Part shown: one piece after another, positions 25,406 to 33,073 of the stretch | Position numbering within the stretch: position 1 is the first letter of the stretch | Layout of the letters: every line of letters begins with the position of its first letter | NCBI GenBank assembly: GCA_017615635.1 | Contig: JAFZZR010000028.1 | Location: forward strand, 1 to 39,161 | From: Lentisphaeria bacterium | GTDB lineage: Bacteria; Verrucomicrobiota; Lentisphaeria; Victivallales; UBA1829 | Direction: 5' to 3' | Length of the DNA: 39,161 nucleotides | The notes under the pieces: model-generated | What the model saw: the letters and a program-made list of their open reading frames with translations, nothing else | Databases searched by the model: none | Told to the model about the DNA's origin: nothing | Position numbers and translations under genes: made by a program

Positions 25406-27202
25406 ATGACAAAGCCCCTTCTGCAGAATCTGTTATCCTCTCAGCAATTCCGGGTGGTCCGGTCGTTTCTCCGGTCCGCCGCGGGCGAGAAGAACTATTT
25501 TCTGCTTCTGAGCATCGTGGCCGGACTGGTTTCCGGTCTGGCGGCCGTCATGCTGAAGGCCACGGCGCACTGGATCTCGAGTACGACCGGATCCTGGGGG
25601 CTGAATCCGTACCTGGTTCCGCTTCTTCCCGGTGCGGGGATCCTCTTCTGCATTCTTTTTGTACGTCTGTTTGTGAAGGGCCCGTACGAGAAGAGTCTGG
25701 CCGGAGTGATCGAATCCGCAGCCAACGGGACGGCCAGCATTCCCGTTCAGAAAACCTATTCCCACATTCTGACCAGCGGCGTTTCGGTGGGTCTGGGCGT
25801 TTCCGCCGGACTGGAGGCGCCCATTGCCCTGACCGGATCCGCCATCGGGGCAAATCTGGGGCGGCTGTTCCGGCTGGGACGCGAAGGACGCACGCTGCTT
25901 CTGGCCTGCGGCGGTGCGGCGGGCGTATCGGCGGTATTCAACAGTCCGGTGGCGGGCGCGCTTTTTGCCTGCGAGATCCTTCTGCCGGAATTCTCGGTCC
26001 CGGCGCTGATCCCCATGCTGATTGCTTCGGCGGCCGCGGCGGTCGTCTCCGAAGTCATTTATCCCGGATCCACCTTCACGATCACGGTGTCCGACTGGGC
26101 GGTCCAGGACCTCCCCTACTACATTCTGCTGGGTCTGGCGGCCGGACTGGTTTCCGCATACGTCATCCGTTCCTCCATTGTGGTGGGCAAACGGTTTTCT
26201 CTGATCCGGAACGTGTGGGTCCGGGGGCTGATCGGCTGTGCTGTTGCGTACTGCGTGTTTCTGGTCCTTCCCATGATGCGGGGCGAGGGATACTGTTTTG
26301 TGAATCTGCTGGTGCAGGGGCATGAATCGGAGATCCTGGAGGGTTCTCCGGCGGCCTTTCTGTTCCGGAATCCGTGGAGCCTTCTGTTTCTGGCCGGATT
26401 CCTGGTGTTTGCGAAGGCGGCGGTCTCTTCCGCCTGTCTGGCCACGGGCGGCGACGGCGGAATTTTTGCGCCCTCGATGTTCACGGGCGCGTTTCTCGGC
26501 TTTTTCATGGCGAGGCTGATCCGGATGCTCGGACTGTACGGCTGCGGACACGTGAACGAAACCAATTTCATCGCCATCGGGATGGGCGGCGTTCTGGCCG
26601 GAGTCATGCACGCACCCATGACGGGGATCTTCCTTATCGCCGAGATCACCGGCGGATACAAGTTGTTCATTCCTCTGATGATCGTTGCTTCCCTCTCCTG
26701 CTTCCTCTGCCGGCTTCTCACCCGCTACAATGTATATAAGTCGATCATTGCGGAGCGGGGCGGGACGCCCGATCAGAGCCGGGCCGCGGCCGAACTGGGA
26801 CAGGAAAACGTGCTGCAGCTGGTCGAGCATAATTTTGAGACGGTCCACCCCGATGACACGCTCCGCAAGCTGCTGACGGCCGTGATGAGATCCAAACGCA
26901 ACATCTTCCCCGTTGTTTCGGACGAGGGGCTCCTGGTGGGAATCGTCACGCTGGACAACATCCGCCCGTTCCTTCTGGACGAGCAGCTGTACGACGTGGC
27001 GCTCGTCTTCGACATCATGTCGGATGCCGGACCGGCGCTGGATGTGACGGATTCCGTGGAAAAGGCGACGACGATTTTCGAACGGAGCCGGGCCTGGAAT
27101 CTGCCGGTGCTCCGCGAGGGAAAATACGTGGGATTCGTTTCCCGGGCGGGCGTATTCGACCGCTACCGGGGCGCTCTGCGGAACAAACGGGAGCTTTTCT
27201 GA
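25406..27202 (+). CDS. ClC-type chloride channel/transporter with C-terminal CBS pair
   Basis: 598 residues. The membrane part (1-450) shows ClC signatures: GLEAP at 135-139, corresponding to the GREGP loop with the gating Glu137; ACGGAAGVSAVFNSPVAGALFACE; ATGGDGGIFAPSMFTGAFLG, matching the GxFxPxL anion loop; and MGGVLAGVMHAPMTGIFLIAEITG. The first selectivity loop (GSGIP in E. coli) is altered here (SLAGVIE), so the central Ser is not obvious. Two CBS domains follow (about 475-530 and 540-595, with NIFPVVSDEGLLVGIVTLDN and NLPVLREGKYVGFVSRAGV). It probably moves chloride or fluoride; transporter versus channel mode cannot be read. It lies between nrdR and an unknown gene. Confidence 0.94.
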   Translation: MTKPLLQNLLSSQQFRVVRSFLRSAAGEKNYFLLLSIVAGLVSGLAAVMLKATAHWISSTTGSWGLNPYLVPLLPGAGILFCILFVRLFVKGPYEKSLAGVIESAANGTASIPVQKTYSHILTSGVSVGLGVSAGLEAPIALTGSAIGANLGRLFRLGREGRTLLLACGGAAGVSAVFNSPVAGALFACEILLPEFSVPALIPMLIASAAAAVVSEVIYPGSTFTITVSDWAVQDLPYYILLGLAAGLVSAYVIRSSIVVGKRFSLIRNVWVRGLIGCAVAYCVFLVLPMMRGEGYCFVNLLVQGHESEILEGSPAAFLFRNPWSLLFLAGFLVFAKAAVSSACLATGGDGGIFAPSMFTGAFLGFFMARLIRMLGLYGCGHVNETNFIAIGMGGVLAGVMHAPMTGIFLIAEITGGYKLFIPLMIVASLSCFLCRLLTRYNVYKSIIAERGGTPDQSRAAAELGQENVLQLVEHNFETVHPDDTLRKLLTAVMRSKRNIFPVVSDEGLLVGIVTLDNIRPFLLDEQLYDVALVFDIMSDAGPALDVTDSVEKATTIFERSRAWNLPVLREGKYVGFVSRAGVFDRYRGALRNKRELF

Positions 27203-27204
27203 CC

Positions 27205-28179
27205 ATGATCGAACTTTCGGAAAACACGATCCTGATCCTGGATCCGGAGGGACGCACCGCCCCCTTCGATCCGGAGCTCCTCCGCGTCCGTCTGGCCGAT
27301 GCGCTGAGCGTCTCCGGCCTGCCGGATCCCTCTCTGGCCTCCGATATCGCGTTGGCCGTGGACTTCGCCCTGCGCGAACGGCTCCGCTCCCTGCCCGGCA
27401 TTCTCCGTTCCGCCGATGTGGAAATCCTGGCCGGAAGGATCCTTTCCGATCTCGGGCTCGAAGGCGCGGTCCGGGCGTTCCGGCGCACCGCACCGGCGGG
27501 CACCGTCTCCTTTGTGGTGGAGATCCAGCGCATCCGTGATTTTCTGGAAAGCCAGTTTCCCGGTTCGGGCGTGGATCTCGACCGGGCGGCGAAAAAAGTG
27601 TTCCATACGCTCCAGTCCATCGGGGCGGAAGCGGCGAAACCTGCGCTGGTCACGGAGCTTGCCCGGCACTTTCTGCTTTCCTCGCAGGAAAAGGGCGGGA
27701 AAGCTCTTCCCGATCCTGTTTTTGCACGAATCCCTTCGCCCTGCACGCTGTCTCCGGATGAGATCCTGCGTCATCTTCAGGATCCGGATGCCCGGAAAGC
27801 GGTCCGCGAACGCATTGTTTCCATCCGTGCGATCGATCTGCGGATCTTCCCCGTTCTGCGCTTCGATCTCCGGCTCACCGGACTGGCCGACGGCCTGCCC
27901 GAAGGCCCCCTGACAGAGCTTTCCCTGGCTCCGGCGCTGTACCGCACGGCGGATATCATGGACGCTCTGGCCCTGGCGGCCGATGCGGCCTGTTCCGCGG
28001 TCGGCCATGAAACGGATACGCCGCTGAAAACGGCGCTGCATCTGGGGGATGCCAGCGTGTTCACACACGATTTCATGGGATGTGTTTCCGAAAAGGAGAT
28101 ACAGGCCTGCGCCGCCTCCCTGGCCGGCATTCTCCGGTCCGCCCTGGCCCGGGTCCCGATCCGCGTCACCTGTCAATGA
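27205..28179 (+). CDS. Unrecognised protein with an ATP-cone-like N-terminus
   Basis: 324 residues, ATG 2 bases after the ClC stop, so co-transcribed and probably translationally coupled. Residues 1-95 resemble an ATP-cone: LILDPEGRTAPFDPELLRVRL, an acidic turn, a helix ending DFALRERL, then VEILAGRILSDLGLEGAVRAF and RR. This follows the same order as the FDPEKIRRGV to YIRFASVYR segment of the NrdR gene upstream. The remaining 230 residues are helical, with PAGTVSFVVEIQRIRDFLES and a C-terminal Ala/Leu-rich region; no catalytic motif is recognisable and no signal peptide is seen. It could be a nucleotide-sensing protein, but only the N-terminal similarity supports this. Confidence 0.75.
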   Translation: MIELSENTILILDPEGRTAPFDPELLRVRLADALSVSGLPDPSLASDIALAVDFALRERLRSLPGILRSADVEILAGRILSDLGLEGAVRAFRRTAPAGTVSFVVEIQRIRDFLESQFPGSGVDLDRAAKKVFHTLQSIGAEAAKPALVTELARHFLLSSQEKGGKALPDPVFARIPSPCTLSPDEILRHLQDPDARKAVRERIVSIRAIDLRIFPVLRFDLRLTGLADGLPEGPLTELSLAPALYRTADIMDALALAADAACSAVGHETDTPLKTALHLGDASVFTHDFMGCVSEKEIQACAASLAGILRSALARVPIRVTCQ

Positions 28180-28191
28180 CGGCCGATTCCC

Positions 28192-28210
28192 CCGTCCTCT
28201 GAACGGACGG
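28192..28210 (+). terminator. Possible terminator of the nrdR-clc operon
   Basis: CCGTCC, 7-base loop, GGACGG, followed by TGTTCTT. The stem is GC-rich but the T-tract is poor and merges with the -35 of the sigma gene. Confidence 0.5.
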
Positions 28211-28215
28211 TGTTC

Positions 28216-28243
28216 TTGACAAACGGAAAAAGCGGAGTATTGT
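28216..28243 (+). promoter_or_regulatory. Promoter for the ECF sigma gene
   Basis: TTGACA, 16 bases (AACGGAAAAAGCGGAG), TATTGT, about 28 bases before ATG 28272. It looks like a housekeeping sigma-70 promoter, not an autoregulated ECF-type promoter. Confidence 0.75.
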
Positions 28244-28271
28244 ACCCCTTTGTGGTGCAGCGGGGTGCGAA

Positions 28272-28898
28272 ATGTCTGATACGGAAAAAAACGGCGAACT
28301 GCCGCAGGACAATTTGTATACCAGGGTCTCGCTGATCGGGAAGGCGAAGAACCAGAACGACAACAAGGCCTGGACGGATTTCATCTCCTACTACCGGGAG
28401 TACATCTACCGGGTGGTGCGGCGGATGGGTCTCGCCCATCACGATGCCGAAGAAGTGGTCCAGCTTACCCTGCTGAAGCTTTGGAATGCCATGCCCGGTT
28501 TCGAGTACGTTCCCTCCAAAGGCCGCTTCCGCTGCTGGATCTGCCGCATCGCCGGAAACACGGCCAGAAATTATATCCGGGGACGGGGACCGGTTCCCAT
28601 TTCCCTTTCCTCCATGGACTGGGAAATGGAAGATCTGCGGGACTATTCTGTGCAGCCGGAGGTGGAAGAACTGGCCCGGGAAGAGTGGGAAGAATATCTT
28701 CCGAAACTGGCCTTGAAAAGACTTTCATCCGCCTTCGACCGGAAAACGCTCCAGGTGTTCCGCCTTTTTTCCGCGGGCGTTCCCGCACCGGAGATCGCCC
28801 GGCGGCTGGGCCTGGCGGAAAGCAGCGTTTACGTGTACAAGCAGCGGGTCAAGGAGAAACTCGTGCAGGAGATCGCCCGTCTGGAACGGGAGATCTGA
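28272..28898 (+). CDS. ECF-type RNA polymerase sigma factor
   Basis: 208 residues. Region 2 (about 25-95) includes WTDFISYYREYIYRVVRRMG, DAEEVVQLTLLKLWNAMPGFEY and GRFRCWICRIAGNTARNYIR. Region 4 (about 150-200) contains LFSAGVPAPEIARRLGLAES and SVYVYKQRVKEKL, a helix-turn-helix for the -35 element. Short linker and absence of regions 1 and 3 mark it as an ECF sigma. No anti-sigma gene lies next to it; the downstream gene is convergent. The sequence EVVQLTLLKLW with a large linker resembles ECF groups common in Planctomycetota and Lentisphaerota, but I cannot assign a group. Confidence 0.92.
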   Translation: MSDTEKNGELPQDNLYTRVSLIGKAKNQNDNKAWTDFISYYREYIYRVVRRMGLAHHDAEEVVQLTLLKLWNAMPGFEYVPSKGRFRCWICRIAGNTARNYIRGRGPVPISLSSMDWEMEDLRDYSVQPEVEELAREEWEEYLPKLALKRLSSAFDRKTLQVFRLFSAGVPAPEIARRLGLAESSVYVYKQRVKEKLVQEIARLEREI

Positions 28899-28938
28899 AC
28901 GGGAAATCGGGCATCCGGCATACTATCCGGCAAGGGTA

Positions 28939-29796
28939 TCAGAAAAGCCCCTTGATGGATTCCGCGGCCTTCTGTCCCTGTCTGGAAATGTGACCCGCGG
29001 CCTTGTTCAGCGCATCCGCACCGGCGGAAACCACCGATTGCGCAGCGCCGAGAGCGGCATCGGAAACCTTGATCCCGGCCTGCTTGGAGGCGTCGACCAG
29101 GATCGTGCTCATGACGCAGAGTGCAAAGGAAACCGGCGATACGCCCTCGGGGGAATCCTTTCCGACGGGGCCCATGGGATCGATGGTCAGCGGGATGCCG
29201 GCTTTGGACGTCGCGCCCTTGGCTACAATGTAAAGCCCCACGTTGTCCATGACGAACCGGTCGACTTCCAGCCCCTTGGGTTCGGCCTTCTCTCCGGTCT
29301 CCTTTTCCTTTTTCTCGTCCTCCGCCTTGAGCCGGTTGATGTTGTCGATGATGTCCTGGATATTGCTGTTGAGCAGGAGATCCGCCTCATAATTGATGGC
29401 GATATCCTTGAGCGTCAGGTCCCGGATGATAATCTTCTGTCCCCGGACCACGGACATGGGATCGATCTCCGCGTCCACATGTCCCAGATGGATGGCGCAT
29501 TCGGACGTATAGCCTTTGCCTTCCGGGTTGAAAATCGTGAACGAACGGATCTCCAGGCGTCCGCGCATGAGATAAACGTCGATGCTGTCCACACCGATCT
29601 GGACGCCGAGGATTCTGGAAACCACGTTTTCCACAACCAGTTTGGAGGCCGGGCCCGGGAAAATCAGAAAAAGGACCAGAGCAAGAAGGACCAGCGTCAG
29701 GACGGCGCCCAGGATCCGGAGAAGCGGTTTAAGGAAAAAACGTTTGAAAGGAGAAGCCTTTCCGGTCTCGGGTTTCTGATTGCCCTTCTTGCTCAT
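28939..29796 (-). CDS. AsmA-like membrane-anchored protein
   Basis: 285 residues from ATG 29796 (MSKKGNQKPETGK), preferred over 29838 because AAAGGA lies before it. A basic cytoplasmic tail is followed by a transmembrane segment (about 26-48, LRILGAVLTLVLLALVLFLI). The periplasmic part begins VVENVVSRILGVQIGVDSID and continues with RLEIRSFTIFNPEGK, ECAIHLGHVDAEIDP and IRDLTLKDIAINYE. This is the pattern of the AsmA N-terminal domain, whose members are tied to lipid transfer or outer-membrane homeostasis. It is far shorter than full AsmA (about 600 residues), so only one module is present. The C-terminus is helical and Ala-rich. It is separated from bL28 by a terminator. Confidence 0.72.
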   Translation of the reverse strand: MSKKGNQKPETGKASPFKRFFLKPLLRILGAVLTLVLLALVLFLIFPGPASKLVVENVVSRILGVQIGVDSIDVYLMRGRLEIRSFTIFNPEGKGYTSECAIHLGHVDAEIDPMSVVRGQKIIIRDLTLKDIAINYEADLLLNSNIQDIIDNINRLKAEDEKKEKETGEKAEPKGLEVDRFVMDNVGLYIVAKGATSKAGIPLTIDPMGPVGKDSPEGVSPVSFALCVMSTILVDASKQAGIKVSDAALGAAQSVVSAGADALNKAAGHISRQGQKAAESIKGLF

Positions 29797-29836
29797 GAAG
29801 ATATCCTTTCTTCCGGGGAGGATTCCTCCCGCGGAC

Positions 29837-29871
29837 AAAAAACCGGTTCACGTTCTGGAAAACGGAACCGG
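29837..29871 (-). terminator. Rho-independent terminator of the bL28 gene
   Basis: On the - strand CCGGTTC, a 15-base loop, GAACCGG, then six T. It lies 31 bases after the rpmB stop and upstream of the AsmA-like start, so bL28 is monocistronic. Confidence 0.85.
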
Positions 29872-29901
29872 CGCATTTCAATCGGATCGCAGCGCGGATC
29901 G

Positions 29902-30132
29902 TCAGCAGCTCTTCGTGACTTTCCCGGCGCGGATGCAGGCGGTGCAGACTTTCTTGCGGACGACGACCCCGTTTTCCTGAACGCGGACGCTCTGGATGTT
30001 GGGCTCGAACGTGCGCGGGGAAACTTTCACGACGTGCATACCGATTCCGCCTTTTTTCTTGGCCAGACCTCTGCGGATGATAGTGCTTCCATGGGCCTTC
30101 TTTTTGCCGCAAATTTCACAGACATTGCTCAT
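29902..30132 (-). CDS. rpmB: Ribosomal protein bL28 (zinc-binding form)
   Basis: 76 residues. MSNVCEICGKKKAHG at the start and VRVQENGVVVRKKVCTACIRAG near the end are diagnostic of bL28. Two CxxC pairs (Cys5/Cys8 and Cys63/Cys66) make the zinc-ribbon (C+) version; a further Cys is the last residue. The middle RTFEPNIQSVRV matches the family rRNA-binding strand. A GGAGGT Shine-Dalgarno lies 8 bases before ATG 30132. The gene has its own promoter and a clear terminator; the usual partner rpmG is not adjacent. Confidence 0.96.
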   Translation of the reverse strand: MSNVCEICGKKKAHGSTIIRRGLAKKKGGIGMHVVKVSPRTFEPNIQSVRVQENGVVVRKKVCTACIRAGKVTKSC

Positions 30133-30198
30133 TTTTCGTTACCTCCGGAATGCCGTTTCCGGCTCTGGTTTGCTGTTATGTTGAGTAAATCGGTCTTT

Positions 30199-30226
30199 AA
30201 TATAGCCGTCTTTTTTCGTTTTGCAA
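30199..30226 (-). promoter_or_regulatory. Promoter for rpmB
   Basis: On the - strand TTGCAA, 16 bases (AACGAAAAAAGACGGC), TATATT, giving a leader of about 60 bases. The -35 overlaps a small GCAAG/CTTGC hairpin (30224-30239). The rest of 30133-30405 is T-rich with no other gene I can support. Confidence 0.75.
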
Positions 30227-30342
30227 GCAATGTCTTGCTTTTTCTCCGTTAAAAAACAAGGAAAGAACGATTTTCATGCACGGTTCCCCGCCTTTTTTCA
30301 TCTGCTCCCTCCGGTCTTTCTCCGAAAAAAAATCCCGCTTTC

Positions 30343-30370
30343 TTGTAAAACGGAAGACGGGAAGTATATT
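30343..30370 (+). promoter_or_regulatory. Promoter for the GltS-type gene
   Basis: TTGTAA, 16 bases (AACGGAAGACGGGAAG), TATATT on the + strand, about 35 bases before ATG 30406, which has an AAGGAG Shine-Dalgarno. Confidence 0.75.
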
Positions 30371-30405
30371 TACCTTTCCAACCCTCAGCAAGGAGTTTCT
30401 GTCCT

Positions 30406-31767
30406 ATGGATGCCGTTTTAGTGTTCTGCCTTCTCTCTCTCTTTCTGGCGGCGGGAAAGATCCTCCGCGCCGGGATCCCGCTTCTTCAAAGACTGTATCT
30501 GCCCAGTTCCGTCATCGGCGGACTGGCCGGCCTCCTGATCCTGCAGCTTTTCCCGAACCTGATCCCCTCGGACATCCGGCAGCACATGAGCCGCCTTCCG
30601 GGCTTTCTCATCAACATCATATTCGCCTCGCTGTTTCTCGGGGTAACGACTCCGAAGATCCGGACCGTGCTGTCCCTGGCGTTTCCGCAGCTGTGCTTCG
30701 GTCAGATCCTGGCCTGGGGACAGTATGTGCTCGGTCTGGGACTGGCGGGATTCGTCCTGAATCCGCTTTTCGGGATCGAACCGGCCTTCGGGAATCTGCT
30801 GGAGATCGGGTTCGAAGGAGGACACGGGACGGTGGGGGGCATGACGCAGGTCTTCGAGGCATATCACTGGAGCGAAGGGATCGCTCTGGGCTACACGGTG
30901 GCCACGGCGGGCATGATCCTCGCCATCATTCTGGGCATGATCCTGGTCAACTGGGCTCACCGGCGCGGCCATGTCCGGCAGGTCGTTCCCTTCGAACAGC
31001 AGGACCGGCTGCACCGCATGGGGATCTACCACCGGCAGGAGGAAAAGCCCAGTGCGGGCCGCCAGACGGTACTCTGCGACTCCATCGATTCCCTGGCCTG
31101 GCACATTGCCCTAGTCGGCCTCGCGGTGGCCATCGGATATCTGCTCCTGACCCTGTTCCGGCAGGCGGAGATCCTCCTTCTCCCCCAGGCGGACCGGAGA
31201 CTTTTTTCCGGGTTCCCGCTCTTTCCCCTCTGCATGATCGGCGGACTGCTGATCCAGAAGGGGATGCATCGGATCCGGCTGGATTATCTGATCGATCAGG
31301 GACAGATGCGACGTCTGGCCGGAGCCGCCCTCGATTTCCTTGTGGTTTCCGCCATCGCCACGATCCGGATCGAAGTCGTCATGCGTCACTGGGCCGCGCT
31401 GCTGATCCTCATTCTGTGCGGTGCTGTCCAGGCTGTCCTTCTGGTTCTCTTTCTGGCGCCCCGGCTTTTCCGGACCTGCTGGTTCGAACGCGCCATTGCC
31501 GACTTCGGTCAGGCGCTCGGCGTCACGGCCACAGGACTGCTCCTTTTGCGGACGGTGGACCCGGAAAACCGGACGGAAGCGGCGTCCGCGTTCGGCTACA
31601 AACAGCTTCTGCATGAACCTTTTATGGGTGGCGGACTTTGCACCGCTCTGGCCCTGACTCTCGTCTTCACCATCGGATGGCGCAGCGTGTTCTTCGCGTC
31701 CTGCGTCTTCCTGCTGATCTGGATCGCCGCCGCGGTCATCGTCATCCGGAGCGGACGGAAAAGCTGA
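30406..31767 (+). CDS. gltS: GltS-family sodium/glutamate-type symporter
   Basis: 453 residues with about ten to twelve hydrophobic segments. Family signatures: LPSSVIGGLAGLLILQL near the N-terminus (the LPxxVxGG entry), and FEGGHGTVGGMTQVFE, the conserved GGHGT loop of GltS. FGQALGVTATGLLLLRTVDP and GGGLCTALAL form the matching second-half signature. Inverted repeat topology is thus complete. A hydrophilic loop of about 50 residues in the middle (VNWAHRRGHVRQVV to LCDSIDS) is longer than usual, which makes the protein larger than E. coli GltS (401). Likely sodium-coupled uptake of glutamate or a related organic anion; the substrate is not fixed by sequence. It converges on the M20 gene. Confidence 0.88.
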   Translation: MDAVLVFCLLSLFLAAGKILRAGIPLLQRLYLPSSVIGGLAGLLILQLFPNLIPSDIRQHMSRLPGFLINIIFASLFLGVTTPKIRTVLSLAFPQLCFGQILAWGQYVLGLGLAGFVLNPLFGIEPAFGNLLEIGFEGGHGTVGGMTQVFEAYHWSEGIALGYTVATAGMILAIILGMILVNWAHRRGHVRQVVPFEQQDRLHRMGIYHRQEEKPSAGRQTVLCDSIDSLAWHIALVGLAVAIGYLLLTLFRQAEILLLPQADRRLFSGFPLFPLCMIGGLLIQKGMHRIRLDYLIDQGQMRRLAGAALDFLVVSAIATIRIEVVMRHWAALLILILCGAVQAVLLVLFLAPRLFRTCWFERAIADFGQALGVTATGLLLLRTVDPENRTEAASAFGYKQLLHEPFMGGGLCTALALTLVFTIGWRSVFFASCVFLLIWIAAAVIVIRSGRKS

Positions 31768-31804
31768 AGAACTTCAACGTCCGTCCGGCTGACGGAGCGG
31801 GTGA

Positions 31805-32965
31805 TTACGAACGTCCGGAGAGACCGTCCAGCGTGAAGCGGACCAGATACTCGATCCCGACGGCCAGAAGCTCGTCCGGAAAATTGTATTTGCTGTTGTG
31901 AAGGGCGGGCGAATCCTCGCCGGTGCCGATCTTCACATACACGCCCGGATAACGCTGAAGGAAATACGCAAAATCCTCGGCGCCCATGGCGGCTTCCGGC
32001 AGCTCGAACAGCCGGTTCCCGTCCATGGACCGGATCACGCTCCGCGCGAAATCGGTCGGACCCGGAGGATTGATGTTGGGCGGATAAGCCGCCCGGTATT
32101 CGATTTCGAAGGTGCAGCGGTGCATCCCGCAGACATGCTCCGTGATCTCCCGGAGTCCGGTCTCCAGCTTTTCGGCCGAATCCGGATCCAGCGCCCGGGC
32201 TGTTCCTTCCAGAACGACGTCGTCCGGAATCACGTTGGAAAGTTTTCCGCCGTTGATCACGCAGATGCTCAGCACCGCCGCCCGCTGGGGAGAGATCCGC
32301 CTCGAGACCACCGTCTGGGCCTCCACCACCAGCGCACACGCCGCTATCACGGGATCGATGGACTGATGGGGACGGCTGCTGTGGCCGCCGCGCCCGTGGA
32401 TCACGATCCGGAAATGCGCACAGGAGGCATCCATGGCCCCCGTCCGCAGGGCGAGACAGCCCATGGGCAGACCGGGACACCCGTGAAGCGCGGTGACGAG
32501 ATCCGGACGGGGATTCTCCAGCGCGCCCGCCTCCAGCAGATCCCTGGCCATGGCCTTGTTCTCTTCGCCGGGCTGCCAGACGAACCGGACGCTCCCCGCA
32601 AACGTATCCCGCAGACGATTCAGGACTTCCGCCGCGCCCATGACCATGGCGGTATGTCCGTCATGACCGCAGGCGTGCATATATCCGGGCCGTGTCGAGC
32701 AATACGGGACGCCGGTCTTCTCATCCAGCATAAGCGCATCGATGTCGCCGCGGAGCGTAACGTTTTTTCCGGCGGATTTCCCCTGCATGACCGCCACCAC
32801 ATCCGTCTCCAGATACGGTTTCTCCGCCGGGATCCCCAGCGAGGCCAGACGCTCCCGGATCAGCTTCGACGTCTCATGCTCCTGTCCCGCCATTTCCGGA
32901 ATGCGGTGCAGCGCGTGACGGAACTCCACGATACCGGGCAGTATTTCCCGGATGATCTCTTTCAT
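31805..32965 (-). CDS. M20-family amidohydrolase (M20D, HipO/AbgB-like)
   Basis: 386 residues from ATG 32965 (MKEIIREILPG), chosen because AGGAGA precedes it and the family N-terminus with FRHALHRIPE begins here; the longer frame to 33058 adds unrelated sequence. Metal-site motifs: LRGDIDALMLDE, HACGHDGHTAM, RFVWQPGEENKA (usually QPAEE, here QPGEE) and LHGCPGLPMG. The dimerisation domain follows (HGRGGHSSRPHQSIDP, VINGGKLSNVIPD), with AMGAEDFAYFLQRYPG and LHNSKYNFPDE closing the catalytic domain. Family members remove acyl groups from amino acids or hydrolyse N-acyl peptides. A short GCCCGG/CCGGGC inverted repeat lies in its leader at 32990-33006. The promoter is not clear. Confidence 0.93.
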   Translation of the reverse strand: MKEIIREILPGIVEFRHALHRIPEMAGQEHETSKLIRERLASLGIPAEKPYLETDVVAVMQGKSAGKNVTLRGDIDALMLDEKTGVPYCSTRPGYMHACGHDGHTAMVMGAAEVLNRLRDTFAGSVRFVWQPGEENKAMARDLLEAGALENPRPDLVTALHGCPGLPMGCLALRTGAMDASCAHFRIVIHGRGGHSSRPHQSIDPVIAACALVVEAQTVVSRRISPQRAAVLSICVINGGKLSNVIPDDVVLEGTARALDPDSAEKLETGLREITEHVCGMHRCTFEIEYRAAYPPNINPPGPTDFARSVIRSMDGNRLFELPEAAMGAEDFAYFLQRYPGVYVKIGTGEDSPALHNSKYNFPDELLAVGIEYLVRFTLDGLSGRS

Positions 32966-33073
32966 CTTCGCTTGTCTCCTATGTTCTCCGCCCGGAAAAA
33001 CCGGGCCGGAGTTCCGTACTCTAATCCTGCCCCCGGAAAAAAGCAAGCAAAGAAACAAAAAAGATTTTCCCGG

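Noticed and set aside
25433-27493. 686-codon - strand frame antisense to the ClC gene
   Set aside because: The + strand encodes a complete ClC channel with CBS domains; this frame is low-complexity and charged with no motif.
31481-31500. TGGTTCGAACGC, resembling a tRNA T-arm
   Set aside because: It lies inside the gltS coding frame and no cloverleaf can be built around it.
30276-31616. 446-codon + strand frame overlapping gltS
   Set aside because: The other frame encodes a polytopic GltS with GGHGT signatures; this one is Arg/Pro/Gly-rich noise.
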